Assembly (NCBI GenBank): GCA_900772565.1
Contig: CAAHET010000126.1
Coordinates: 1 to 16,284, forward strand
DNA from: an uncultured Faecalibacterium sp.
GTDB taxonomy: Bacteria > Bacillota > Clostridia > Oscillospirales > Ruminococcaceae
Length of the DNA stretch: 16,284 nt
Direction: 5' to 3'
Position numbers and translations under genes: made by a program
Part shown: positions 5,797 to 12,305 of the stretch, one piece after another
How positions within the stretch are numbered: the stretch's first letter is position 1
Layout of the letters: each line of letters begins with the position of its first letter
The notes under the pieces: generated by a model
The model's database searches: none
What the model saw: only the letters and a program-made list of their open reading frames with translations
What the model was told of the DNA's origin: nothing

Positions 5797-5940
5797 ATGT
5801 TCATGACAAAAAAACAGGCGCAGCTGCTTTTGCTGGCTGCCGGGGTGCTGATGCTTCTCTTCGGCGTATGGCGGGGCGAGGCAGACACCGTATTTTCAAA
5901 GGCCATCCGGCTATGTATGGAGTGTGTGGGCATTGGATAA
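5797..5940 (+). CDS. CD1871A-type small CXXC membrane protein
   Basis: A 47-residue protein with one membrane span (about 8-26, QLLLLAAGVLMLLFGVW), then RGEADTVFSKAIRLCMECVGIG, with the CMEC pair four residues before the C-terminus. The RGE...FxKAI.xCxxCxGIG ending matches the small CD1871A family CXXC motif-containing proteins of clostridia, whose function is not established as far as I know. The ATG at 5797 has AGGAGG at 5787-5792 before it; a longer in-frame reading to 5758 includes the promoter and is rejected. It is the first gene of an operon with a polyferredoxin, whose start overlaps its 3' end, and a thioredoxin-like lipoprotein. The cysteine pair may pass electrons between these two; this is inference. 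Confidence 0.8.
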   Translation: MFMTKKQAQLLLLAAGVLMLLFGVWRGEADTVFSKAIRLCMECVGIG

Positions 5941-6817
5941 GAAAAAATCAAATCCCCTTGCCCGGTTCCGGGGCTTTATACAGGCCGGGGCGACCCTTTT
6001 GACCAACCTCCATCTGCCCAACTTTGCCAAAGGGACGCTGTATCAGGGCAGTGGAAAACACGTCTGCGTACCGGGGCTGAACTGCTATTCCTGCCCGGGT
6101 GCGGCCGGTGCCTGCCCGGTGGGGGCGTTCCAAGCGGTGGTGGGTTCCTCCAAGTTCCGCTTTTCCTACTACATCACCGGCATCCTCATCCTTTTTGGGG
6201 TGCTGCTGGGACGGTTCATCTGCGGCTTCCTCTGCCCGTTCGGCTGGTTTCAGGAGCTTTTGCACAAGATTCCCTCCCCCAAGCTCTCCACCAAAAAGTT
6301 AAAGCCGCTGCGCTATTTAAAGTATGCGGTGCTGCTGGTCATGGTGGTGCTGCTGCCCCTGCTGGCGGTCAACGAGCTGGGCATGGGCGACCCGTTCTTC
6401 TGCAAGTATCTCTGCCCGCAGGGCGTGCTGGAAGGTGCCATTCCCCTCTCCCTGACCAATGCGGGCATCCGCGCCTCGCTGGGCAGGTTGTTTACATGGA
6501 AAGCCTGCATTCTGCTGGCAGTCATCGTGGGCAGTGTGGTGTTCTACCGCCCCTTCTGCAAGTGGCTGTGCCCGCTGGGCGCGTTCTATGCGCTGCTGAA
6601 CAAAGTCTCGCTGTTCCAGATGCGCGTAGACACCCACAAATGCGTCTCCTGCGGCGCTTGTGCAAGGGCCTGCAAGATGGACGTAGACATTACCAAGACC
6701 CCCAACCACGCCGAATGTATCCGCTGCGGGATGTGCATGAAAGCCTGCCCCACGGATGCCATCCAGTACAAGTTCGGGCTGGGAGACAAATCCAACACTG
6801 AAACAACAAAGGAGTAA
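5933..6817 (+). CDS. Membrane-bound 4Fe-4S polyferredoxin (NapH/CcoG-like)
   Basis: An integral membrane electron-transfer protein of 294 residues. Membrane spans lie near 79-97, 129-147 and 190-207. Cysteine motifs CGFLCP (97-102), CKYLCP (157-162) and CKWLCP (209-214) are typical of the NapH/YccM group. Two C-terminal ferredoxin motifs, CVSCGACARAC (237-247) and CIRCGMCMKAC (262-272), each bind a 4Fe-4S cluster. A further cysteine set (C45, C51, C54, C61) lies before the first span. The start is taken as TTG 5933 because GGAG at 5919-5922 is well placed for it; GTG 5924 in the same frame has no usable ribosome site. The start overlaps the preceding gene by 8 bp. It probably carries electrons from cytoplasmic donors across the membrane for the lipoprotein encoded next. 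Confidence 0.9.
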   Translation: MDKKKSNPLARFRGFIQAGATLLTNLHLPNFAKGTLYQGSGKHVCVPGLNCYSCPGAAGACPVGAFQAVVGSSKFRFSYYITGILILFGVLLGRFICGFLCPFGWFQELLHKIPSPKLSTKKLKPLRYLKYAVLLVMVVLLPLLAVNELGMGDPFFCKYLCPQGVLEGAIPLSLTNAGIRASLGRLFTWKACILLAVIVGSVVFYRPFCKWLCPLGAFYALLNKVSLFQMRVDTHKCVSCGACARACKMDVDITKTPNHAECIRCGMCMKACPTDAIQYKFGLGDKSNTETTKE

Positions 6818-6821
6818 AACC

Positions 6822-7703
6822 ATGAAATTCAACCGTATAACCGCACTTTCGCTCAGCCTTGTGCTGGCTTTCAGCCTTGCCGCCTGCGGGCAGAGCGCAT
6901 CCTCTGCATCTTCGGCATCCTCTTCTTCCGCTTCCTCTGCGGCAGCGGAAAGCAAGACCGAGGAGCAGCTGCTGGCGGAGGAAAACGAGATCCTTTCCGC
7001 AAACGATGCCCTGTGGGAGAAGGTGTTCGCTTCCATGGACAAAAACGTGACCGAGACCACCCTCAGCACGAACTACGGCGATTTTCTGCTGAGTGCCGTG
7101 GAAAAGGCAAAGGATCAGTTCTCGGACGAGGAGTACAAGACCCTGACCGCCGATGCGGAAAAGATCCGTGCCATTGAGGAACAAATTGCCGCTCTTGCCC
7201 CCGCAGAGGATGCCGCTTCCAGTGCTGCCGCACAGGGCACTGCTTTCCCCCAGTTTGAGGGCAGCGATTTAGAGGGCAACCCGGTGGACAACAGCCTGTT
7301 TGCGGGCAACGCCTTTACGGTGGTGAACTTCTGGTTCAACGGCTGCAAGCCCTGCGTAGAGGAGCTGGACGACCTGAACGCCCTGAACGAGAAGGTCAAG
7401 GCACAGGGCGGCGAGGTCATCGGCATCAACACCGAGACGCTGGATGGCAGCCAGCAGGGCATCGAAGCTGCCAAAAAGCTGCTGGCAGCAAAGGGCGCAA
7501 ATTACCGCAACATCTACTTTGCTTCCGGCAGCGAGGCCGGCAAGTTTGCGCTGAACATCATGGCCTTCCCCACCACCTACGTTTTTGACCGGGACGGCAA
7601 CGTTGTGGGTCAGCCCCTGCTGGGCGGCATTGACAAGGAAGAAAACCTTGCCGCCCTGCAAAAAAATATTGACGCCGCCCTTGCCAAGGACAGCGCCAAA
7701 TAA
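6822..7703 (+). CDS. TlpA/ResA-like thioredoxin-fold lipoprotein
   Basis: A surface-anchored thiol oxidoreductase of 293 residues. A signal peptide ends in a lipobox, LAAC, with C22 as the lipid-attached cysteine. A serine/alanine-rich linker (24-43) and a helical segment (about 45-130) with no family I recognise follow. The thioredoxin fold (about 140-293) has the active site WFNGCKPCVEEL (C175, C178) and the cis-proline P250 in MAFPTTYVF. ATG 6822 lies 4 bp after the polyferredoxin stop, with AAAGGAG inside that gene's end. Expected role: reducing disulfides of secreted proteins, or scavenging oxidants, with electrons supplied through the polyferredoxin. A strong terminator follows. Confidence 0.92.
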   Translation: MKFNRITALSLSLVLAFSLAACGQSASSASSASSSSASSAAAESKTEEQLLAEENEILSANDALWEKVFASMDKNVTETTLSTNYGDFLLSAVEKAKDQFSDEEYKTLTADAEKIRAIEEQIAALAPAEDAASSAAAQGTAFPQFEGSDLEGNPVDNSLFAGNAFTVVNFWFNGCKPCVEELDDLNALNEKVKAQGGEVIGINTETLDGSQQGIEAAKKLLAAKGANYRNIYFASGSEAGKFALNIMAFPTTYVFDRDGNVVGQPLLGGIDKEENLAALQKNIDAALAKDSAK

Positions 7704-7716
7704 GCTATTCTCCCCT

Positions 7717-7739
7717 GCCGCCTTCGGGCGGCTTTTTTT
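7717..7739 (+). terminator. Rho-independent terminator of the redox operon
   Basis: GCCGCC (7717-7722) pairs with GGCGGC (7727-7732) across a TTCG tetraloop and is followed by seven T (7733-7739). Confidence 0.94.
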
Positions 7740-7830
7740 GTTTGCTGCGGGCATTGCCATGCACGCCCGGCCGCCGGATGGAATACGCTGGGGCAGAAGC
7801 ATACTTTTACCAGCAAAGGAGCGTATCTCC

Positions 7831-8454
7831 ATGAAAAACACCGGAACTCTCCGCATCCAGACCTTTGCGGCACGCCAGTCTGCCCCCGTGGAGGGGGTGA
7901 CCGTTGCGGTGCAGGGGGACGGCTTTACCCTGCACTGCATCACTGATGCCACCGGCAGCGCCGCCGATATTCCCGTTGAAGCCCCCGCCTGCGCCCTCTC
8001 GCTGGACGAGGACAACACCACCCGCCCCTACGCCATTGTCAGCCTGACCGCCGCAAAGCCCGGCTACCGCACCGTGCGCATTGAGGGCATCCAGATCTTT
8101 GCCGGGCAGGTAACGCTGGCGCAGTCCCAGATGCTGCCCGTCACCGAGGATGACCGGGACATCCCGAACGCGCCCATCATCATCCCGCCGCACGCTTTGT
8201 TTGCGGGCAGCGGCGGCAGCGGCCCGCAGCCGGTGCAGCACTGCACGCCCCGGGTGCTGGATCAGGTCGTCATCCCCAAAAATATCACGGTGCATCTGGG
8301 CAAACCGGCAGCTGCCGCCCGCAACGTGACGGTGTCCTTCCGGGATTATATCGCTAACGTTGCTTCCAGTGAGGTCTACCCCACATGGGCAGACGAAAAT
8401 ACCCCAACGGGCAGACAGGGTGTTTTCCGGCTCAGAACGCCCATTCGATCGTGA
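7831..8454 (+). CDS. 3'-truncated peptidoglycan-binding/spore-cortex-like protein
   Basis: The 207-residue reading resembles the N-terminal half of a clostridial family of about 350-400 residues (my recollection of the family). The order is a beta-rich start (TLRIQTFAARQSAPVEGVTV), a segment ending IQIFAGQVTLAQSQMLPV, IIIPPHALFAG, and the core IPKNITVHLGKPAAAARNVTVSFRDYIANVASSEVYPTW in pieces up to W186. In intact members YPTW is followed by PENALRAN and a domain ending in peptidoglycan-binding features. Here it is followed by an unrelated 21-residue tail and a stop that overlaps the recombinase gene's 3' end. AAAGGAG precedes ATG 7831. The break at about 8388 coincides with the edge of the recombinase block, so disruption by insertion or a later deletion is likely. 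No 3' half is found elsewhere in the window. Confidence 0.7.
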   Translation: MKNTGTLRIQTFAARQSAPVEGVTVAVQGDGFTLHCITDATGSAADIPVEAPACALSLDEDNTTRPYAIVSLTAAKPGYRTVRIEGIQIFAGQVTLAQSQMLPVTEDDRDIPNAPIIIPPHALFAGSGGSGPQPVQHCTPRVLDQVVIPKNITVHLGKPAAAARNVTVSFRDYIANVASSEVYPTWADENTPTGRQGVFRLRTPIRS

Positions 8455-9997
8455 TCTCCTGCTGCCCGGTCAGCGGGTCTTTTGTGCCGACAATAACCCG
8501 CCGCACCAAAAGCACCGCAAGCTCCCGGGTCAGATGGGAAACCTGTGCCAACTCCCGCACACGCTGCCTTTGCGCCGGAGCGGCGTCCGTTTCCTCCGGC
8601 TGCTGTTCCAGTTCTGCTTCCAAGCCACGGATACGGTTTTCCGCACTTTTTATTTCCTCCCCAAACGCCCGGTTCATCTCTGAAAACTGCGTGGCATCGA
8701 TCAACCCGGATACCTTATCCAGATACAGCTGCTGCAAAGCCCTGCGCCGCCGGTCTGCTTCGCATTGCAGCCGTTTCAGCTCGCTGCGCTTTGCCTGTGC
8801 CCGCTGCCGCACCGGGTCATCCCTCTGGGGCAGCTCCACCTTTTCCGGGTCAACATAGACCTCTGCGTATTCTCGGATACGCTCCCGCACGGTGTTTTCC
8901 AATGCGTTCAGGTCAGTGCAGGTCTTATTGCTGCACCGTTCCGGCGCACGCTGGTGCATCCGGCAACGGACATAGCGTCTTTGAAAACCATCCGCTCTTG
9001 GCTGATGGGCAGTCTGCTCCATATAGCTGCCGCAGCAGCCGCAAACCACCTTTTTGGCAAGCGGATGGATCGTCCCCTGCACGCCGTTCCGGGTGCGCGC
9101 TGCCAGCATCCGCTGTACCGTTTCAAAGGTGTCACGGTCTATGATAGGCTCGTGGGTATTTTCTACAACGATCCACTGGGACTTTGGCAGCCAGACCGTC
9201 TTTTTGGATTTATAGCCCACCTTTTTGTGCCGCCCCTGCACCAGATCTCCGATGTACGTCTGATTATGGAGCATCTGATAAACAGTCGGACTGCCCCACA
9301 GCGAATAATCCGTTTTTTTCATGGCAGCGTGGTACTGCGCACCGTGCAGCTGTTTGTATGCTGTCGGGCTGGGAATGCCTTCATTGTTCAGGATCTGCGC
9401 GATCTTATGCGCACCCATCCCGCTAAGCGCCAATGCAAAAATGCGCCTTACCACCTCAGCCGCTTCCGGGTCGATGACAAGCTTTCCCTTGGCGTCCGGG
9501 GCTTTGCAGTACCCATACAGTGCAAAGGAGCCGATGAACAGCCCCTCTCTGCGTTTGTGGTCCAGCACGGCGCGGACATTGTTGGACAGGTCCTCCAGAT
9601 ACCACTCGTTGATCAGCCCATTGATCTGGCGGGATTTTTTGTTTGCCGCCTCGCCGGTATCCACATGGTCCACCACGGCAATAAACCGGATGCCCCATTC
9701 GATGAACTTTCCGTGCAGATATTTTTCCACCAGCTCCATATCACGGGTAAAGCGGGACTGCGTCTTTGCCAGCACCACATCAAACTTATGTTCGCTGGCA
9801 GCTTGGATCATGGCATTGAATGCCGGGCGCTCCCGGTCGATGCCGGAATAATCCTCGTCCGAATAGATCCGGTAAACTTCAAAGCCCTTTTCTGCGGCAT
9901 ACGCGGTCAGCATGGACTTTTGGTTCTGGATGCTCTCCGATTCACCGTTTTTCCCTTCATCCTCCTTGCTCAGGCGGCAGTAAATTGCCGCTTTCAT
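8432..9997 (-). CDS. Large serine recombinase (site-specific integrase/excisionase)
   Basis: Catalyses recombination between attachment sites through a covalent serine-DNA link. The 521 residues begin MKAAIYCRLSKED with S10 as the nucleophile. The resolvase domain (3-150) keeps the AKTQSRFTRD arginines (R82, R85). A recombinase domain (about 165-285) follows, then a zinc ribbon with C319, C322, C345 and C355. A charged coiled coil (about 380-490) is typical of TnpX/SpoIVCA-like proteins. All parts are intact, so it may be active. The ATG at 9995-9997 is preferred on family grounds; a GTG at 10036 would add 13 residues. That ATG overlaps the TGA of a 15-codon ORF as ATGA, which suggests coupled translation. 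The gene points toward the break in the truncated gene at 8388. Confidence 0.93.
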   Translation of the reverse strand: MKAAIYCRLSKEDEGKNGESESIQNQKSMLTAYAAEKGFEVYRIYSDEDYSGIDRERPAFNAMIQAASEHKFDVVLAKTQSRFTRDMELVEKYLHGKFIEWGIRFIAVVDHVDTGEAANKKSRQINGLINEWYLEDLSNNVRAVLDHKRREGLFIGSFALYGYCKAPDAKGKLVIDPEAAEVVRRIFALALSGMGAHKIAQILNNEGIPSPTAYKQLHGAQYHAAMKKTDYSLWGSPTVYQMLHNQTYIGDLVQGRHKKVGYKSKKTVWLPKSQWIVVENTHEPIIDRDTFETVQRMLAARTRNGVQGTIHPLAKKVVCGCCGSYMEQTAHQPRADGFQRRYVRCRMHQRAPERCSNKTCTDLNALENTVRERIREYAEVYVDPEKVELPQRDDPVRQRAQAKRSELKRLQCEADRRRRALQQLYLDKVSGLIDATQFSEMNRAFGEEIKSAENRIRGLEAELEQQPEETDAAPAQRQRVRELAQVSHLTRELAVLLVRRVIVGTKDPLTGQQEITIEWAF

Positions 9998-10041
9998 GGT
10001 CTGCGCCCTTTGTTTCCGGCACAGGTATCCCTGCACAGCAT
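9994..10041 (-). CDS. 15-codon ORF coupled to the recombinase start
   Basis: ATG (10039-10041) to TGA (9994-9996), reading MLCRDTCAGNKGRRP. It has a better Shine-Dalgarno (GGGAGGG, nine bases upstream) than the recombinase itself, and its stop overlaps the recombinase ATG. It may be a translation-coupling leader rather than a functional peptide. If the GTG at 10036 is the real recombinase start, this ORF has no role. Confidence 0.35.
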   Translation of the reverse strand: MLCRDTCAGNKGRRP

Positions 10042-10058
10042 CTTAATCGCCCTCCCTT

Positions 10059-10205
10059 CTATGCTCCGTCCTGCAAGGGTATGGGCGTATCGTTTTGCAG
10101 TGCATCCGTGAGATAGCGCTCAAACGCCTTTTTAAACTGTTCCCTGCGCTGTTCCCCGCTGTCGGAGCAGAATTTTTCGTACAGAATAAAAGCCGTGTTT
10201 TCCAT
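10059..10205 (-). CDS. 48-residue protein upstream of the recombinase
   Basis: I do not recognise a family. ATG 10203-10205 follows AAAGAGGGTG, a plausible ribosome site. The protein is polar and probably helical: MENTAFILYEKFCSDSGEQ, then RREQFKKAFERYLTDALQN, then a short PIP-containing tail. It lies 61 bp before the recombinase ATG on the same strand, so the two are probably co-transcribed. A recombination-directionality or accessory factor is one possibility, since such small helical proteins often sit beside serine recombinases; this is inference. Confidence 0.55.
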   Translation of the reverse strand: MENTAFILYEKFCSDSGEQRREQFKKAFERYLTDALQNDTPIPLQDGA

Positions 10206-10353
10206 AAGCACCCTCTTTTCGGTCTGCATGGTCGTTTTGTGCGTCATCTCAGTCTATTTCCGGCTGCTGCGGTTCAGAACTCCGCCGGACGGAAAGCACC
10301 TGCAAAGCACGCGGTTTTTCGCCTTTTTCCATGCAAAAACCTTTAAAAACAGC
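10206..10353. other. Intergenic stretch between the recombinase block and the sensor operon
   Basis: No gene is supported. AAAGCAC occurs at 10293-10299 and 10304-10310, one helical turn apart, which could be a small operator. A weak minus-strand -10 (TAGACT) lies near 10245-10250 for the 48-aa gene. No inverted repeat or recognisable attachment core was found that would mark the right end of the element. Confidence 0.3.
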
Positions 10354-10382
10354 TTGAAACGCTTTTGTTGCAATGATACAAT
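10354..10382 (+). promoter_or_regulatory. Promoter of the solute-binding protein/hybrid kinase operon
   Basis: TTGAAA (10354-10359), a 17-bp spacer and TACAAT (10377-10382). The leader from about 10389 to 10495 has two mutually exclusive pairings: GCGG/CCGC (10422-10425 / 10431-10434) and ACAGG/CCTGT (10426-10430 / 10448-10452). I recognise no riboswitch class in it. Confidence 0.65.
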
Positions 10383-10495
10383 AAGAATGTCATTTTATGG
10401 GAAAATCGGCGTATGCCCAGTGCGGACAGGCCGCGAGCGTGGGAGTTCCTGTGGGGTGTGTAAGAATAGCCAAACTGTGAGGAAGGTATTATTGT

Positions 10496-12280
10496 ATGAT
10501 GAAGAAAATCTCCCGCCGCTCGTTTTTGCAGGCTTGCAGTATTGCTGCCGCCACGGCAGCACTGACCGCCTGCGGCGGCGGTAAGGCTGAAAGCAAAACA
10601 GCAGATGCGCACGAAGCCATCACCTTTATGGCACCTTATAAGGAGATAGAAGCCTTTATTGAGCAGGTGCATAAGGTCTACCCGGAAGTAAATGTTGAGA
10701 TCGTGCCCTACAGCGGCGATAACACCACCACCTGTTTGCAGAATATGTTTGCGGCGGGCGACCTGCCGGACGTCTGCACCTTGACCTACTACGATCCCCA
10801 GATTGATCTGGTCTCCGACAAACTGCTGGACCTTTCCGGCTACGATTTTACGGATAACTATGTGGAGTCCCGTCTGCAGGACGTGTTCGACAATGGTGCC
10901 ATCTACCTGCTGCCCTCGACCTACAACTGCTACGGCATCACCTACAACAAGACCTTGCTGCGGAAACACGGCTGGGAGCTGCCCAATTCTTTTGCTGAGC
11001 TGGAAGAACTGGCTGCAAAGGCCAAGGAAGCCGGGGTCGATCTCTGCCTGTCACAGATCCAGTATCCGGGCTACGGTTTCCAGTATCTGTGCAACATTGC
11101 AGATGCCGATTTCCTCGGCACGCTGGATGGCAGACTGTGGCAGAAGGATTATCTTTCCGGCAAGGCAAACGTCAGCAACACCCCCGGCATGATGCAGGCA
11201 ATGGCGTATGTCAAAAAGTGGAAGGATATCGGGATGCTGAACGACTCCGGCGATGCTCTTGACGACAACGTGACCCGGCAGAGGATGGCCGAGGGGAACA
11301 CCCTGTTTTTGATTGGAAACACCAACGGCATTATGGAGGCAGACGGCAACGCCGATAAATTTGGGCTGATGCCGTTTCTCTCGGAGGACGGCACCCAGAA
11401 CGTTTTTGTGCTGAATGTGAACCGTTTCTACGGTCTGAATAAAAAGTTGAAACAGAACCCCCAAAAGCTGGAAGATGCGCTCAAGGTGATGCGTGTGCTT
11501 TCCACCGTTGCAGGCACCAGCGCTCTGCAGCCCGCAACGGCGCTGAAAAGCAGCCTGTTGCCCTTCAAGGGTGCAAAGGCAGACGGCACCTATTACGCCG
11601 ATGTTGCCGATGCCCTGAACGCAGGCAACACCGCGCCCTTTATCTATTCCGGCTGGGAAAACACCATCGTGACCACCGGCCTTAAAATGCTGGACTTCAT
11701 CAAAGGCAATGCTACTATGGAGGATGTCATCCGTCAGCTGGACGAGGATCAGGACAGTGTGGTGAACAACACCCCGGATGTCATCACTACCGTTACGGAG
11801 GAGCTTTCGCAGCAGGACTGCGCCATGCTGGTAGGCCGCTGCTTTGCACAGGCCACCGGCAGCGACCTTGCGCTGGTCTCGCTGAGCACATGGATCCCCG
11901 GCAACCCCACCGAGCAGAACCACCACGGCGTAGCCGCCAAGCTGTACGCCAAGGGCATTACGGATTACGACCTTTCGGCCATCCTGCCCACCGGCTGGAA
12001 CCGCACTATCCAGACCGTCACCCTGACCGGGCAGCAGATCAACGACCTGCTGGCCACGGGCTACGATGCCTACGGCAACGGCAAGGGCTACCCCTATGTG
12101 CTGGTAAGCCCGGTGCAGCCGGAGGCGGGCAAGACCTATCAGGTTGCCATCTGCGGCGTGAGCGACCAGCTGGCTGCCGAAGCAACGGTGACAGACAGCG
12201 GCGTGGTGGGCATGGATGCCGCAAAGGCTTTCTTTGGCGCTTACACCACCATCAGCCGGGCAGACACCGCATGGAGTTGA
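10496..12280 (+). CDS. Solute-binding lipoprotein fused to a 5'-nucleotidase C-terminal-like domain
   Basis: A 594-residue exported lipoprotein. The N-terminus has a twin-arginine-like SRRSFLQ (6-12) and a lipobox LTAC with C26 lipidated. Residues about 40-425 look like a family 1 extracellular solute-binding protein (EVNVEIVPY, AAGDLPDVCTL, GITYNKTLLRKHGWELPNSF). Residues about 430-594 resemble the C-terminal domain of 5'-nucleotidases: a DLALVS segment, then ILPTGWNRTIQTVTLTGQQI and a GKTYQVAICG strand. The metal-binding phosphatase domain of 5'-nucleotidases is absent, so no hydrolysis is expected. GAGGAAGG precedes the ATGATG start. The next gene is a hybrid kinase 25 bp downstream, and no permease or ATPase genes are present. 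Presenting a ligand to that kinase is therefore more likely than import. The C-terminal assignment is less sure than the N-terminal one. Confidence 0.8.
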   Translation: MMKKISRRSFLQACSIAAATAALTACGGGKAESKTADAHEAITFMAPYKEIEAFIEQVHKVYPEVNVEIVPYSGDNTTTCLQNMFAAGDLPDVCTLTYYDPQIDLVSDKLLDLSGYDFTDNYVESRLQDVFDNGAIYLLPSTYNCYGITYNKTLLRKHGWELPNSFAELEELAAKAKEAGVDLCLSQIQYPGYGFQYLCNIADADFLGTLDGRLWQKDYLSGKANVSNTPGMMQAMAYVKKWKDIGMLNDSGDALDDNVTRQRMAEGNTLFLIGNTNGIMEADGNADKFGLMPFLSEDGTQNVFVLNVNRFYGLNKKLKQNPQKLEDALKVMRVLSTVAGTSALQPATALKSSLLPFKGAKADGTYYADVADALNAGNTAPFIYSGWENTIVTTGLKMLDFIKGNATMEDVIRQLDEDQDSVVNNTPDVITTVTEELSQQDCAMLVGRCFAQATGSDLALVSLSTWIPGNPTEQNHHGVAAKLYAKGITDYDLSAILPTGWNRTIQTVTLTGQQINDLLATGYDAYGNGKGYPYVLVSPVQPEAGKTYQVAICGVSDQLAAEATVTDSGVVGMDAAKAFFGAYTTISRADTAWS

Positions 12281-12305
12281 ATAAAACGGACAGGAGATAC
12301 TGGAT

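Larger units (their letters stand above)
8389..10205 (-). mobile_element. End of an integrated element carrying a serine recombinase (right limit unknown)
   Basis: The left edge is inferred from the abrupt loss of family similarity after W186 of the truncated gene (8388). The block contains a large serine recombinase transcribed towards that edge and two tiny ORFs before it. GGGCAGAC occurs at 8387-8394 and again at 8409-8416 at the edge. No matching right attachment site and no other mobility genes are recognisable to the right, where sensor genes begin at 10496. It may be a remnant; 10205 is only the last ORF that clearly belongs to it. Confidence 0.45.

Noticed and set aside
6885..6951. 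Serine/alanine-rich repetitive stretch in the thioredoxin-like lipoprotein
   Set aside because: An ordinary low-complexity linker after a lipobox; no evidence of variable-number repeats.
8765..10111. A 448-codon plus-strand frame opposite the recombinase
   Set aside because: Antisense shadow of an intact serine recombinase; no motifs or start signal.
10258..10281. Similarity between TTTCCGGCTCAGAAC near 8424 and TTTCCGGCT...GGTTCAGAAC near 10258 as the two ends of the element
   Set aside because: The match needs a gap of about nine bases, and the left copy lies inside the recombinase reading frame's end, so it is not convincing as an attachment core.
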